The notes beneath the pieces were generated by a model. The model did no database searches. It saw only the letters and a program-made list of their open reading frames with translations, and was not told where the DNA came from. A stretch of 64,000 bases of DNA from Cladosporium sp. IMV 00045 (taxonomy: Eukaryota; Ascomycota; Dothideomycetes; Cladosporiales; Cladosporiaceae), in assembly GCA_001931905.2 (NCBI GenBank), contig MSJI02000737.1, positions 1 through 64,000 of the forward strand, in the 5' to 3' direction. Positions 21,955 through 31,868 of this stretch are shown here, one piece after another. The stretch's first letter is position 1; each line of letters starts with the position of its first letter. The position numbers and the translations under genes are program-made.

Positions 21955-23819
21955 TCAAGCTGATTTTGAAAGACGGAAATACCTCGCCGCACCAGACCTC
22001 CGGAAGGACTTGCCGAAGATGATGAAAAACAAAGCAAACACCGTCACAGCAAAACTAAGCGCACCAACGCAGATAAACGTATTCTGCAGGCCCATCTCGC
22101 TGATCCAAGGTTGGATGCCCCAAGTGATACCAAACCCCACAATATTGCGAATGACGATAATGGTAGTAACCGCCTGAGTGTCGAGGAGAGGGTAGCAATC
22201 CAGTATGTAAGACATAGTCACGGCGCCGGCGACAGAGAGTCCGAAACCGACGAGACTCATGCCGACTACAGGCACGATCCAGGGTAGACCGTGAGCAGAC
22301 GTTGCACCGTAAATGATCAGGCCTGCTGGAAGGATCACGGCGCTCGGAATAAATGCCCAAAGTCGGTATTCTGGCTCGCGGAAGCCTTTGTTTCGCCTGC
22401 TTAGGAACAGCATGAAGCGGTCGTTCAGTGGTCCTGAGAAGTAGGCGCCAAAAAGAGATCCGATCATTGGACTGATCCAGATCAGGCCAAGTTTGTCCGA
22501 GGTGAAGAGATATGGCGGTGCGGCGAAGATGGAGGCTGTGGTCGTTCCCATAACAGCGAGCCAGCTGACGCAGGTGCCGTAGTTGATGCCACACTATTTG
22601 CGGTCAATGAGTGTCTGACAGATAAATCGTGGCGAGTGGCAGGTAGAACTTACCCAGAAGACGGCGGGGAATATGCAAACTCTCAATGGTCTCCAAAACT
22701 GGCTCACGATCTCGCGCCAGGGATCAGGATACAACTTGAAAAATTGAAGTTGGACACGGAACCCAACAGCGTCGAACACTTCTCCGACCTTTGGTTCTTG
22801 GCGGCTGACTTGCCTGTCCATGGAAGTGTCATCAACATCCACAGGCTTGTCGCCGTCTTTGTTGTCGTTCTTCCAGATGGGTGACTCAGTGGCAGGATGA
22901 CTGATCTCTTCGACGTGGGTTTGATGCTCCAGATTCTCAGGAGAACGTAGGAAACGACTTTCCTCGAAGGTGAAGTAGAAAATCAGTGCTAGCGCCCCAC
23001 TGAGTATGGCTCCCCACCAGTATAGCCAACGCCAGCCTTGATTCAAAGCCATGTACCCGGAGCACAGCGGACCGATAAAGCTGCCGAAAGCAAGACCAAA
23101 GACATAGGCACCAAGCTTGGAGCCTCTTTCATGGACAAACCAGACATCTGCGATTGATATGGCGACGAGTGCTTCGAAAGGTGCCGCTCCAAGTCCTACG
23201 AGGACGTGTGAACCTTGAAAATCTCCAAGGTTCTTTGAAACGGCCATCCAGATCTGCCCGAAGAACACAAAAAGTAGCGACAGGATGTAGATGAAACGGC
23301 GCCCGAGCTCTACTCTGGTGTTAGTGGAACTCCATCTTTGCTGCCATGGAAGACTGACTGTTGGACAGCGGAGTCGCGAAGATGTTTCCAAGGCCAAGCA
23401 AGAGAACGGTGACGGCCGTGCCAACATTCAGATTGTCAATGGTCGTCTTGTACTCGGCGACGAGCTCAAGGTAAATCGGAGCTTCCCAATTTGTGAGAGC
23501 TCCCATCAGCGAGCTGTATGCACTGCATCATTGTCAACGACATGTTCAGTGAGCAGCCTAGCAGGCCTGTCCTACACCAGCAGAAAGAGATGATAGGCTT
23601 TGCGCCAACGGGACCATCGCTGTCAGGTGTCAGTGTACTGAAGGTCGAGTGTGCTTCCCCTCAATGACATACAAGTGGATCTGTGAGGTCCGTGGATGGA
23701 GGCGGAACTAGGACAATGTCGCGCTTCGAGGCCTCTCCGTGGTGTGACTCTTGCACTAAGTGTATTGTGCCTGGCACTAGATCATCGTGATGGGTATTGC
23801 AAGGCTCAAGCATCTCCAT
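21955..23819 (-). CDS. Major facilitator superfamily transporter (DHA1-like, 12 membrane segments)
   Basis: Five exons reconstructed by reading frame and splice sites: 23819..23673, 23619..23576, 23522..about 23355, about 23314..22654 and 22593..21955, giving about 552 residues. The third intron border is ambiguous: GTCAGT is the better donor, but GTCTTC with a CAG acceptor keeps the cleaner frame. The N-terminal tail ends DPLRWSRWRKAYHLFLLV, the usual start of fungal drug:H+ antiporter-type carriers. After the first helices comes VELGRRFIY, a loop motif typical of MFS loop 2-3. A hydrophilic loop of about 80 residues (Lys/Asp/Glu-rich) separates the two six-helix halves. Substrate unknown. 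It shares a 627-bp promoter with the amidase, so co-expression is plausible. Confidence 0.85.
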
Positions 23820-24446
23820 GTTGACAGACAATAATGAGGATCACTGGAATGTTGCAAGTCATTCGATGCCGTGACTTGAAGTCGCAGGTTCTGATGGACA
23901 TATATATTCCAGCCTTAGACGATCCCTCCATTGAGGAGAAAGAACTTGGAAGCTTATCGTTGTTCAAGTGCCGAACATGAAGATGATCATCTGAGCAATC
24001 GGTGGCGTGCAGACCTTATCAACTCGCTTCCTGCAACTGTTGCCATACCGCGGTTTAGCGTATGCATGATATGGTTGGCGAAGTTGCAGAGTCGTGAAGT
24101 CGCGCTTCGAATGGAACAGGCGACATTTTCAATAATGCGGATCAAGAAGCTTTTGAACTATGCCGTATCCGTCTGAACGCCGCCTTTTAGCGCCACATGG
24201 ATTCCATCCCTTGACCTTCTGCGTCAACTCTGGACACCTTGTGTTGATTTATTCATCTGAGATACTCGTTTGCATATGACCTCGGTCGATAAGAACTCTA
24301 AGATGGCGGCAATTACTTCACGGGATTCGGATGCTTCGGGCCCGAATACTGGCATACAAATACGCATGGGCACTCATGCGTTTTGATGCAGCAAGTAGCA
24401 GCCCATCCCACGCCCTAAGTTTCCAACCAAGCATTGATCTATCGTG
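23820..24446. promoter_or_regulatory. Divergent promoter MFS transporter / amidase
   Basis: 627 bp between the two ATGs. It contains a 12-bp perfect palindrome TTCGGGCCCGAA (24335-24346) about 100 bp before the amidase ATG; its centre is CGG-GC-CCG, the half-site type bound by Zn2Cys6 proteins. It also holds two GATAAG words (24015-24020 in reverse, 24288-24293), the core of GATA-factor nitrogen regulation. These are sequence matches only. Confidence 0.45.
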
Positions 24447-26246
24447 ATGGGTTCGATCTCGCCAAATTACCTCAATATCGCCCGTGAAAAGCGAGAAGAG
24501 AGGCAACGCCGCATACCCACCGACTGGCTTTTGTCGGCGGAAGATTTGCAATCCGATGATGCTTTGAACGTGCCCAAGCGTTGCGGCATTCTCACAGAGC
24601 GTGAGCTCGAGATAACGGACAATAATGATGCTGTTGATCTTGTCAATAAGATTTCAGAAGGGACGTTCTCTGCAAGAGAAGTGACTGTTGCATTTTGCAA
24701 GCGAGCAGCAGTCGCCCAGCAAATGGTGAGATTATCAAATGTACGAATATGAAAGCACGTCTTACTGACAATTCGCAGACAAACTGCCTGACAGAGGTCT
24801 TTTTCGAGGATGCTATCCGACGTGCAGAGGAGCTGGATCGAGAGCAAGCGTCGAACCCGAACCAACCGTTACGCCCGTTTCATGGTCTTCCAATTTCACT
24901 CAAAGACAGCTTCAGAATACCAGGATGTGACTCTTCAATTGGACTGATATGCTTTGCGAACAAGCCAGATGAAGAATACTCTGCGCTCTCTCGACTCCTT
25001 CTGGACCTTGGAGCGGTCTTGTACTGCAAAACCAACGTGCCGCAGACCATGATGACTGCGGATTCCGACAATAACGTCTTCGGGCGGACGTTAAATCCAG
25101 CTAACGTGAAGCTGACGGCTGGTGGCTCCTCTGGCGGAGAGGGCGCTCTCATTTCAATGCACGGAAGTGTACTTGGAGTCGGCACCGATGTTGCTGGCAG
25201 TATTCGGATTCCTAGTCTGTGCAACGGCATTTACGGGCTCCGCACGTCTGTCGGACTGGTACCATGGGCTAGCCAAAAGGATCCAGTAGCCCCTGGCACT
25301 GACGGCGTCGCCCCTGTCGCGGGACCAATGGCCAGCTCTCTGAGATCGTGTGATTTCTTCATGAGCACTCTTGCCAAATCAGAGGCGTGGAAGTATGATG
25401 AATCATGCTTGCATCTGGATCGGTGGGAGAGTCGACTGAAGAACAGCGGCTTACGCATCGGCATAGCTCGCAATGACGGCATGTGCACACCTTGGCCTCC
25501 AGTGAGGAGGGCGATAGACGATGCTGCATTAAAACTTCGATCGGCTGGCATCGACCTGATCGAATTGAACATGCCGGATATTCGAGAGGCAGTCTCCACA
25601 ACTTATCGAATGTACTCGTTAGACGGTTGCAAAGTAAGTTTCTCATTTACATTCCAATTGAAAATGCTAACACATAGAAGTTTGTCAAGGATCTCATCGC
25701 GGAAGGCGAAGAGCCCGAGGTCGAATCTGTAAAGCGCACCAATCTTGCTGCCATACCGAGCTCTACTTTGGACGAGTTCTTCGCCTTGAACGCGTCGAGG
25801 TCTCAGGTCAAAGCGATGTTTCATCAATTCTGGTTGGACAATCAACTCGATGCGCTTCTTTGTCCGGCTGCACCCACGACTGCAACGCCTCTCGACGAAT
25901 GGACTAGTGTCACATACACTATGCTCTGGAATCTGCTTGACTACCCGGCATTGGTTCTGCCTGCAGGCAAAGTTTCGGAAGTTGACGTCGCCGATGAGAT
26001 ACATACAGCTGCATTCGGCCCGGAAGACCAGCAAAATTATAAGTTATGTGAGTATTCAGATTCCAGCTACCTGCACAAACAGGACAAAAACTTATCTCAA
26101 TTCTAGACACCGGACCTGAAGACTTCAAGAACGCGCCATTAGCTGTGCAACTTGTGGGCATGAGACAAGAGGACGATCGTTTGATGGGAGTTGCCAAAAT
26201 TGTCGATGCCGCACTGAATGCCCGCAGTGGACCAGCCAAGCTCTGA
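24447..26246 (+). CDS. Amidase-signature family hydrolase (general amidase/acetamidase type)
   Basis: Four exons: 24447..24725, 24779..25633, 25678..26047 and 26107..26246. All introns are GT-AG, 44-59 bp, and every junction keeps frame, giving 547 residues. The Lys-Ser-Ser catalytic triad of the amidase-signature family is intact: Lys135 in PISLKDS, the bridging Ser211 in GGSSGGE and the nucleophile Ser234 in GTDVAGSIRIP. Such enzymes hydrolyse small or aryl amides to acid plus ammonia in the cytosol. The exact substrate cannot be read, though it resembles acetamidase-type enzymes in length and N-terminal region (RIPTDWLL). Neighbours are an MFS carrier (divergent), a DUF3237 protein (convergent, stops 38 bp apart) and a Zn2Cys6 regulator, consistent with uptake and breakdown of one compound. 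Confidence 0.9.
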
Positions 26247-26283
26247 ATGCACCACATCTACACTCCAATTGACCACTCGAAAA

Positions 26284-26909
26284 TCATGACCCAGCTGGCA
26301 CGGCAACGTCGTCTCTCCCACCAAAGTTTGTCAATCGATATGCATCGATGATGATATTTCCTTCATGCATCGTCAAAACTCCGATCGCGAAGATGAAATT
26401 CATCCATTCGTAAGGGCCTTCGTTTGCCTCAAATTGGAGTCGTGTGAACCACTCTGCATCGTTTTGCGTTATGTTGGTCGGCGGGCGTGTCGCGGCAGAT
26501 CGAAAAGATTCTTCCGGATTGAAGATACCTTTTGATCGCACGTAGATAAAGCTGCCGTCGTCGGTTTGAAGCGTGTAGCGAGCGTCGAGCTTCATGAACT
26601 GGATAACGAAGTATTAAACGATGATCGTAAACCATCAATAACCCATGTACTCACGCTTTCGTTGGGTAGTGACGATGCCCAGTCAGCTCCGCTCGCAGCA
26701 ACGATTGTCCCGTTTATGCGTGGGCCTGACACCGTCCCTCCGCTTATTGGTAGGATCACTCTTGATGTCTGAGAAGTTGACGGCTTTCCCACCAAATATT
26801 CTTCAGGCGACATCACACAGTTTAAACGATATATAAAGTCGAAAGAAGGGAGTCGGGTTGGCGGAGCTTGCGACTTAGGTGCGTCATTAAAAGAATGAGA
26901 GGATGACAT
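26284..26909 (-). CDS. DUF3237 family protein
   Basis: Two exons, 26909..26655 and 26598..26284, with a 56-bp GTGAGT...CAG intron between them; the joined protein has 189 residues. The sequence shows the DUF3237 barrel pattern: FDFIYRLNCV at the start, GTVSGPRINGTIVAASGADW in the middle, then LDARYTLQTDDGSFIYVRSK and a final EWMNFIFAIGVLTM segment. The family is common in bacteria and fungi, often near catabolic genes; I know of no proven reaction. It is convergent with the amidase and divergent (345 bp) from the Zn2Cys6 regulator gene. Confidence 0.88.
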
Positions 26910-27254
26910 GTTTCGAAGAAGAATATGCAAGTTAGATGGGCAAAGTCAGCACCACCATGGCTTATATGTACCACCTGGCTGTGAAAAATGGAGCGGCAGT
27001 TCGCTGTGACTTGCATATCACAGTAGCGGAGGAGGGTTGAGTTCACGCTAAGTGGCATAGGGTTCACGGAATTGAGGAACTTGAAAACAGCTCTGGCCCT
27101 TGCCGAGCCCTGATATTCAACTGCTTGATAACTGCTTATCATGCTCTCCATATGTCTTCTCCACACTTCACCTCATCGCTGATGTGATAAATTACCCTTT
27201 TGGGCATCAAACCGCCTTTTCGGCCACGCCGCTTCGGCATAGTGATTGCCTCGG
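26910..27254. promoter_or_regulatory. Divergent promoter DUF3237 gene / Zn2Cys6 regulator
   Basis: 345 bp between the two start codons. It contains CGG-N5-CCG (27221-27231), an inverted half-site pair of the Zn2Cys6 kind, 24 bp before the regulator ATG, and a CTTATC (27135-27140) GATA-type core. Binding is inference. Confidence 0.4.
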
Positions 27255-28792
27255 ATGTTCACCCAGTTTGCAGTGGTCCCACAATGCCCTGGGAAGGCCA
27301 AGTCTAATACCAGTTGCCTACCATGCAAGTCACCCACATGTCTCATTTTAACTCGGCATTACTGACTACCTGGTGTTATAGGCCGCCGAAAAAAGAAGAG
27401 ATGCGATGGTCAACACCCGAGATGTGGTCGATGTCGAGACAGCTATGGTAGAGATGAATGCACTTGGCCAGCTGTCCCAGAACCTGCATTCAGCACGGTT
27501 TCCGATACTGAAGAGCCTCCGGCCGGCGCTGTGGAAGATGGTCTTGAAACACTGAGGTTCCCCTTGCCGTCCAGCTCCTCGATTCCGAGTGAGTTTCAGA
27601 GAGCTCTGCCGTACGTCAGCCTTGCTGCCATATCCGTTCTTTGAACTGACCAGGCCGTTCGAACAGATCTATGTCCCCGGAAGCGATATTGCAAGCCGCT
27701 GAGGCCTTCCAAAGCAAAGTCTTGTGCAGTCATCCATCATACAAGCAATCAGTCTTTGCCATGTCACTCCCATTAGCCGTAAAACACGAGCCTCTTATGC
27801 ATGCTTGGATATCAGCAATCCTGATTTCCGGTCCCGGTGATACTACACAGCGGCAACAACAGTCGGTCTTGCATTACGACCATGCAGTTCGTGGGCTCAA
27901 ACGTGCGCTTCTTTCTGAAAGCCCCATCGATGAAAATGAATGGAAACGAGCCACTGCACTACTGTGTCATGCCGTTGAGCTGTTACAACCGGTGCAGTCT
28001 CCCCAACTCGCTCGCTCGCATCTCCAAGGTGCACATTATATGTTCCAGTTGGCGAGCAACAACTCGGAACTACCGGCCTCCGAGCATGATACTCTATTAT
28101 TCGAGGCTTACATCATGAGAGCGGCTACGAATTGCCTCCTCCATCAAGATATCCATCTGGCGCTTCCTTTCGAGCATATCAGACAAATGTCTGCCATGCA
28201 TCAGCGAGCACTCAGCCGTTTGAACCTGGAAGTGAGCACCCAGACCTGCCCATGGCTGGGTGTCGCCACCCTTGATCTCATGGATGCAGTATACAAAGTG
28301 GCATGGCTGAATGCCCACCTGCCGCTCTCAGATGCCAACCGTATCCACGCCATCGATCTTTGGAGGTTTCTCATCACCACCAACGAAGAGACGTCCCAAG
28401 ATGCAGGCTCGACTCAAGATGAGAGAGATAAAGCTGTACGGTGTGTTTATCGTTTTGCCTGCCAACTGATAGCTCGTCAGTTTCTGCCTGATGCGTATCC
28501 TACGAATGTGAACAAAGATGCGACGATTGACAAGTGCATCAGAGATCTAGACATGCTCACTCGATCTCCCTGCGATGACTCCTCATTACAGTGGCCTCTC
28601 ATTGTTTTTGGGGCTTTTGCCACCACTCAAGAACATCAAAGTCTATGCTCGATGATTGCAGCACGCTTTAGTCCTAGGGTGCCACAGCAAACAATCGATG
28701 GTATACTGGCATTCTGGGAAATGGCCCGTCAGATCGAAGATGAAAGATTGCGCTTCAGAGACTGTGAGATACTACGATCAATTCTCCTGTGA
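27255..28792 (+). CDS. Zn(II)2Cys6 transcription factor
   Basis: Three exons: 27255..27324, 27382..27610 and 27667..28792, giving 474 residues. Intron 1 has GC-AG borders (GCAAGT...TATAG, branch CTGAC) and splits the codon of the second zinc-ligand Cys. Only this splice gives the full cluster C21-x2-C24-x6-C31-x6-C38-x2-C41-x8-C50 (SCLPCRRKKKRCDGQHPRC). The second intron is GTACGT...CAG, 56 bp. The remainder is an all-helical fungal-specific regulatory region of the fungal_trans_2 kind without a recognisable ligand. The protein should act in the nucleus, probably on CGG half-sites. Its position beside the DUF3237, amidase and MFS genes suggests it controls them. The exact C-terminus is less certain, since a further intron near 28768 cannot be excluded. 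Confidence 0.85.
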
Positions 28793-28920
28793 CAACTACG
28801 AGCACGGTCAACTTCTCGAGGAATGGGGGCGTCTTCCACTGGAATTCCTGGCATTGAGGGAATCATTCGACGTTTGCGTTACTTCAGGCTTCGATACAAT
28901 GGCTATAAATCAAACGGTTT

Positions 28921-29367
28921 CTAGCAGTCGAAGTAGCAAGCACAATAACCCTCTGCAGTGAAAGGCCCGCTGCTCTTGTAGCATGCGCAACGGTCCTCGT
29001 TGTCACCCGAGGTCCAGTGCTGGTCACCATAGTTGACAATCAGAGCGGTGCACTCGCTAAGCGTCTTGGCCGTGTTCTGGTCACACCAGATGTCGACGGT
29101 GTACGGCAGATTCGAGGACATGGAAACCCAGTTGTTGAAGTGCTGGTCGGCTTCGGCGATCTTGTTGCCGTCCTTGTCCAGAACAAAGGAGGTGTGATCG
29201 TGGATGTTGACTTCGCCGGCTGAACCGGTCTTCGGGTTGCCTTGGGGGAAGCTGGCGTCTTTGCTGGCAGCGCCGGCGATGCACTGCTTGCCGTTGGGTT
29301 CGAGAGGGTCGCCGGCTGAAATCGCAACGGCGAAGAGGGCGATGGCGGTGGAGATGGTGGCCTTCAT
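28921..29367 (-). CDS. Small cysteine-rich secreted protein (effector-like)
   Basis: 148 residues in one exon. The signal peptide (MKATISTAIALFAVAISAG) should be cleaved near residue 19. The mature domain has eight Cys, four to five of them packed in the last 25 residues (CACY twice, ending FDC), which suggests four disulfides. The core pattern with WCDQNTAKTLSECTALIVN looks like a compact beta fold. I cannot assign it to a named family. A stretch TTATATATATAA lies about 110 bp upstream (29474-29485), placed as a TATA region. Small size, secretion and Cys content match apoplastic effectors or antimicrobial proteins of plant-associated fungi; this is inference only. Confidence 0.75.
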   Translation of the reverse strand: MKATISTAIALFAVAISAGDPLEPNGKQCIAGAASKDASFPQGNPKTGSAGEVNIHDHTSFVLDKDGNKIAEADQHFNNWVSMSSNLPYTVDIWCDQNTAKTLSECTALIVNYGDQHWTSGDNEDRCACYKSSGPFTAEGYCACYFDC

Positions 29368-30678
29368 GGTGAATGCTGGGTTGAAAAGAATTTTTTGAGC
29401 ACGGTGTGTGATTGTTGTTTGGAGTGATAGATGGTTGGTGATGCAGATTGGACTTGCGGTCGAGATGGGACAGTTATATATATAACGTTAGGCAGAGTAT
29501 TGCGGGCTCAGGCGGTTCCGAGCATGCCGTAGTCAAAAGGATAATCGTTTGATGATCAGACCAAGTCTTCCACGTGCGCGACAAATACGAAGAATCCAAC
29601 ATTCAGCTGCTTCCTTCGCGTCCACACCATGGTGGCTGTCAATGATCCTTTGAGTGGTTGAGTGGAGACAGGCGTCATGTCATGAATGTCAGTCAGTCCA
29701 TCAAGTCGCCCAGCTGGGTGAATTTCAGTCCGTGGGACAAAGCAAAAGATAGCCTCTTCCTGGCTGATGTCGCGCTCAAGTCTCTCTGAAGAGTGCTTCG
29801 GTACTATCTTGACCATCCAGCACAATAGAACACGCAGAGTCAAGCCTGCATCACAGTATTGACAATGTTCCAAGTAAGATGATGATAAGCCTCACCAAGT
29901 CGCTTTAGTTCGAATTGTAGCGAACGCCTTGACATCTTGAATCCTTCGTGGGCGCCCTAACAGCGACGCTCCACTTCGGAAACAGCAATCACGTCGCGTC
30001 TATATGTGGAGGTAGACGGGGTTGTAACAAGGTCATGACTCTTTGTTCGATTCCCGGCAGTTGACAAGATCGCAACGGGCATTTTCCGAGGCAAATGCCA
30101 TACGGCTGACTCAAGACCTACAGTCTCTCGTGTTGTATTTTTGGTTCCCTACCTCTTTCGCTCTTTCTCCTTGGGCGGATCCACGTGCCATTTGGAGATT
30201 TCACGGACCAAACCACCATTTTGCCCTTGAAGACCGTGATCGTCTTTGTTCTACTGAGAGAAAGTCGCGTATGGTGTTTGCTAAGCATGCAAGGTCCTGA
30301 ACCAGAGCGCCGATCTTGACCGGACCTCAGAGAAAGCGCTTTTCGTCCGTCCCTACTCGCCTGGCCATCTCTTCTTGGCCGTTTCCTGTCCAAGGCGCGT
30401 TGCAATGCAGCTGATGAATGATATTGGGGAAGGACGTCGTGTGTGTTTAAGGAGACCTTCCAAGTCAACAAACGAAGACCGGCTAATCGGCCTTCAAATC
30501 CCAAGCCGTTCCGTTCCCGCTCGGCCAACTTCACGGAGGCGGCATACCTGTCCTTGTTTCCTTTCCTTATCGTCGTTTGCACGACATTATCTGTCTGTCA
30601 TCTTTTTTCACATCAACGTATATATATATAATCATATTATCAATCAAACTTGTCCCTGTCCCGATACCATCGGGCAAC
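29368..30678. other. Intergenic between secreted protein and F-box-like gene
   Basis: 1.3 kb holding the promoter of the minus-strand secreted protein (TATA-like palindrome at 29474-29485) and of the plus-strand gene at 30679 (ACGTATATATATATAA near 30616-30632). Open frames inside, such as 30118..30582, show biased non-protein-like composition. Confidence 0.4.
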
Positions 30679-31527
30679 ATGGTAGCCTCACTCCTGTCTC
30701 TTCCGATGGAACTGCGTGAACAGATCATCGCTCCCGTTGTCTACGAAAGAGGTACAATCGAGATCCAGTATCCGATCTGGGCAGACAAGTCCGTCTTCGT
30801 TCCGCCCATCGCCCAAGTCTGCAAAGCTCTTCGCGAGGAGGCTATTCAAGCTTTCTATCGGGTCAATGTGTTCACTTGGGTGATGGAACCAGAAGGGGTA
30901 CGTATACTGCCTCCCTCCGACGAAAAGGTATGTAGCAAGGGAGTACAATTGTACATTAGACATTCAACATCTCCCAGATCCTGAGCTGATACACCTGGTA
31001 CCTAGTCTGATCGTGTAGATGCAACGAGGTACCCATTGGACCCAAGCACTGTTACCGCGAAGGATTTTGGCCCTTCTGGACCGCTTGTGTCGAGCTTGCC
31101 GTGGCAATGTCCATATGTGATGGCAAATCTGAGACGCCTGCGGCTAAATCTGTTTCTGCCGCCGCAGCACAATACCACTCTCTGGACGGATGGATTTGCC
31201 AAGCAGCTGCTCAGATTTGTGGAGGTCATTGAGTATGGCCAAAAGCTCAAGGACTTCAAGGTGCTGATGGGGACATGGCATTCTCTCCGGGCTCTTGGCG
31301 AACCTCAACTGGCTGTCTTAGGGATTCTGGAAAACATGCAAGTGCGCGGACTTGTCCAGGTTCGAACCAGGAGTCTGGATCAGGAAGGCAAGGCTGTCGT
31401 CCAAGGACTTGATCTCGAGCACCGAATGAGGGCGGCCGGCTATAAGGTGAGCACATCAGAGTCCCAGAAGCTCAGCAAGCACGGACAGCATCTGGATTGG
31501 GAATGGGAGGGTGGCGCCGTTGTATGA
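30679..31527 (+). CDS. F-box-like orphan protein
   Basis: Two exons, 30679..30927 and 31006..31527, joined over a 78-bp GTATGT...TAG intron; the frame is kept and the product has 256 residues. The N-terminus (SLLSLPMELREQIIAPVV) has the LPxELR pattern that opens F-box and 2EXR-type domains in fungal families. It continues IAQVCKALREEAIQAFYRVN, also typical. The middle (MANLRRLRLNLFLP) is a leucine-rich-like strand, and the C-terminal third is charged. F-box proteins act as substrate receptors of SCF ubiquitin ligases, but this family is unproven and highly expanded in Dothideomycetes. It opens a run of four plus-strand accessory genes. Confidence 0.65.
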
Positions 31528-31868
31528 GCTCCCTCACGATTCATCTCGAACTTTCACATCCTCGCGCCCGCTCCAAATCCTTGTTGGCACCAAGGACAAA
31601 GCAGATCAGAGCCACAACAGGACAAAGCGAGAGCTAGTGGGATCTTCAAGTCATTCTCGAGCTCTTTGTCCATTGTTGTCCAAGACAATATCATTGTACT
31701 TGGTTTCGCTCGGAGCAGAAGATTTAAAAGGCCACTCGTTTTTCTTGTCGACTCAACTCCCTCGGCAAACACAAAATTCCTCGAATTGTCTAAAAGATCG
31801 CGCCCGGAGCGTCGAATCTTGACTGAATCATCACCATAGCCTCATACAACATTCAGCACACGAAATCC
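31528..31868. other. Intergenic, promoter of the first RYTN-family gene
   Basis: 341 bp. No coding evidence; an A/C-rich leader (CATACAACATTCAGCACACG) precedes the next ATG. Confidence 0.4.

Noticed and set aside
30043..30062. tRNA-like B box (TTGTTCGATTCCCGG)
   Set aside because: Flanking bases cannot form a T-stem and no A box or acceptor stem is found at the right distance.
30118..30582. 154-residue minus-strand open frame
   Set aside because: Highly basic, low-order sequence without domain; overlaps the promoter of the F-box-like gene.
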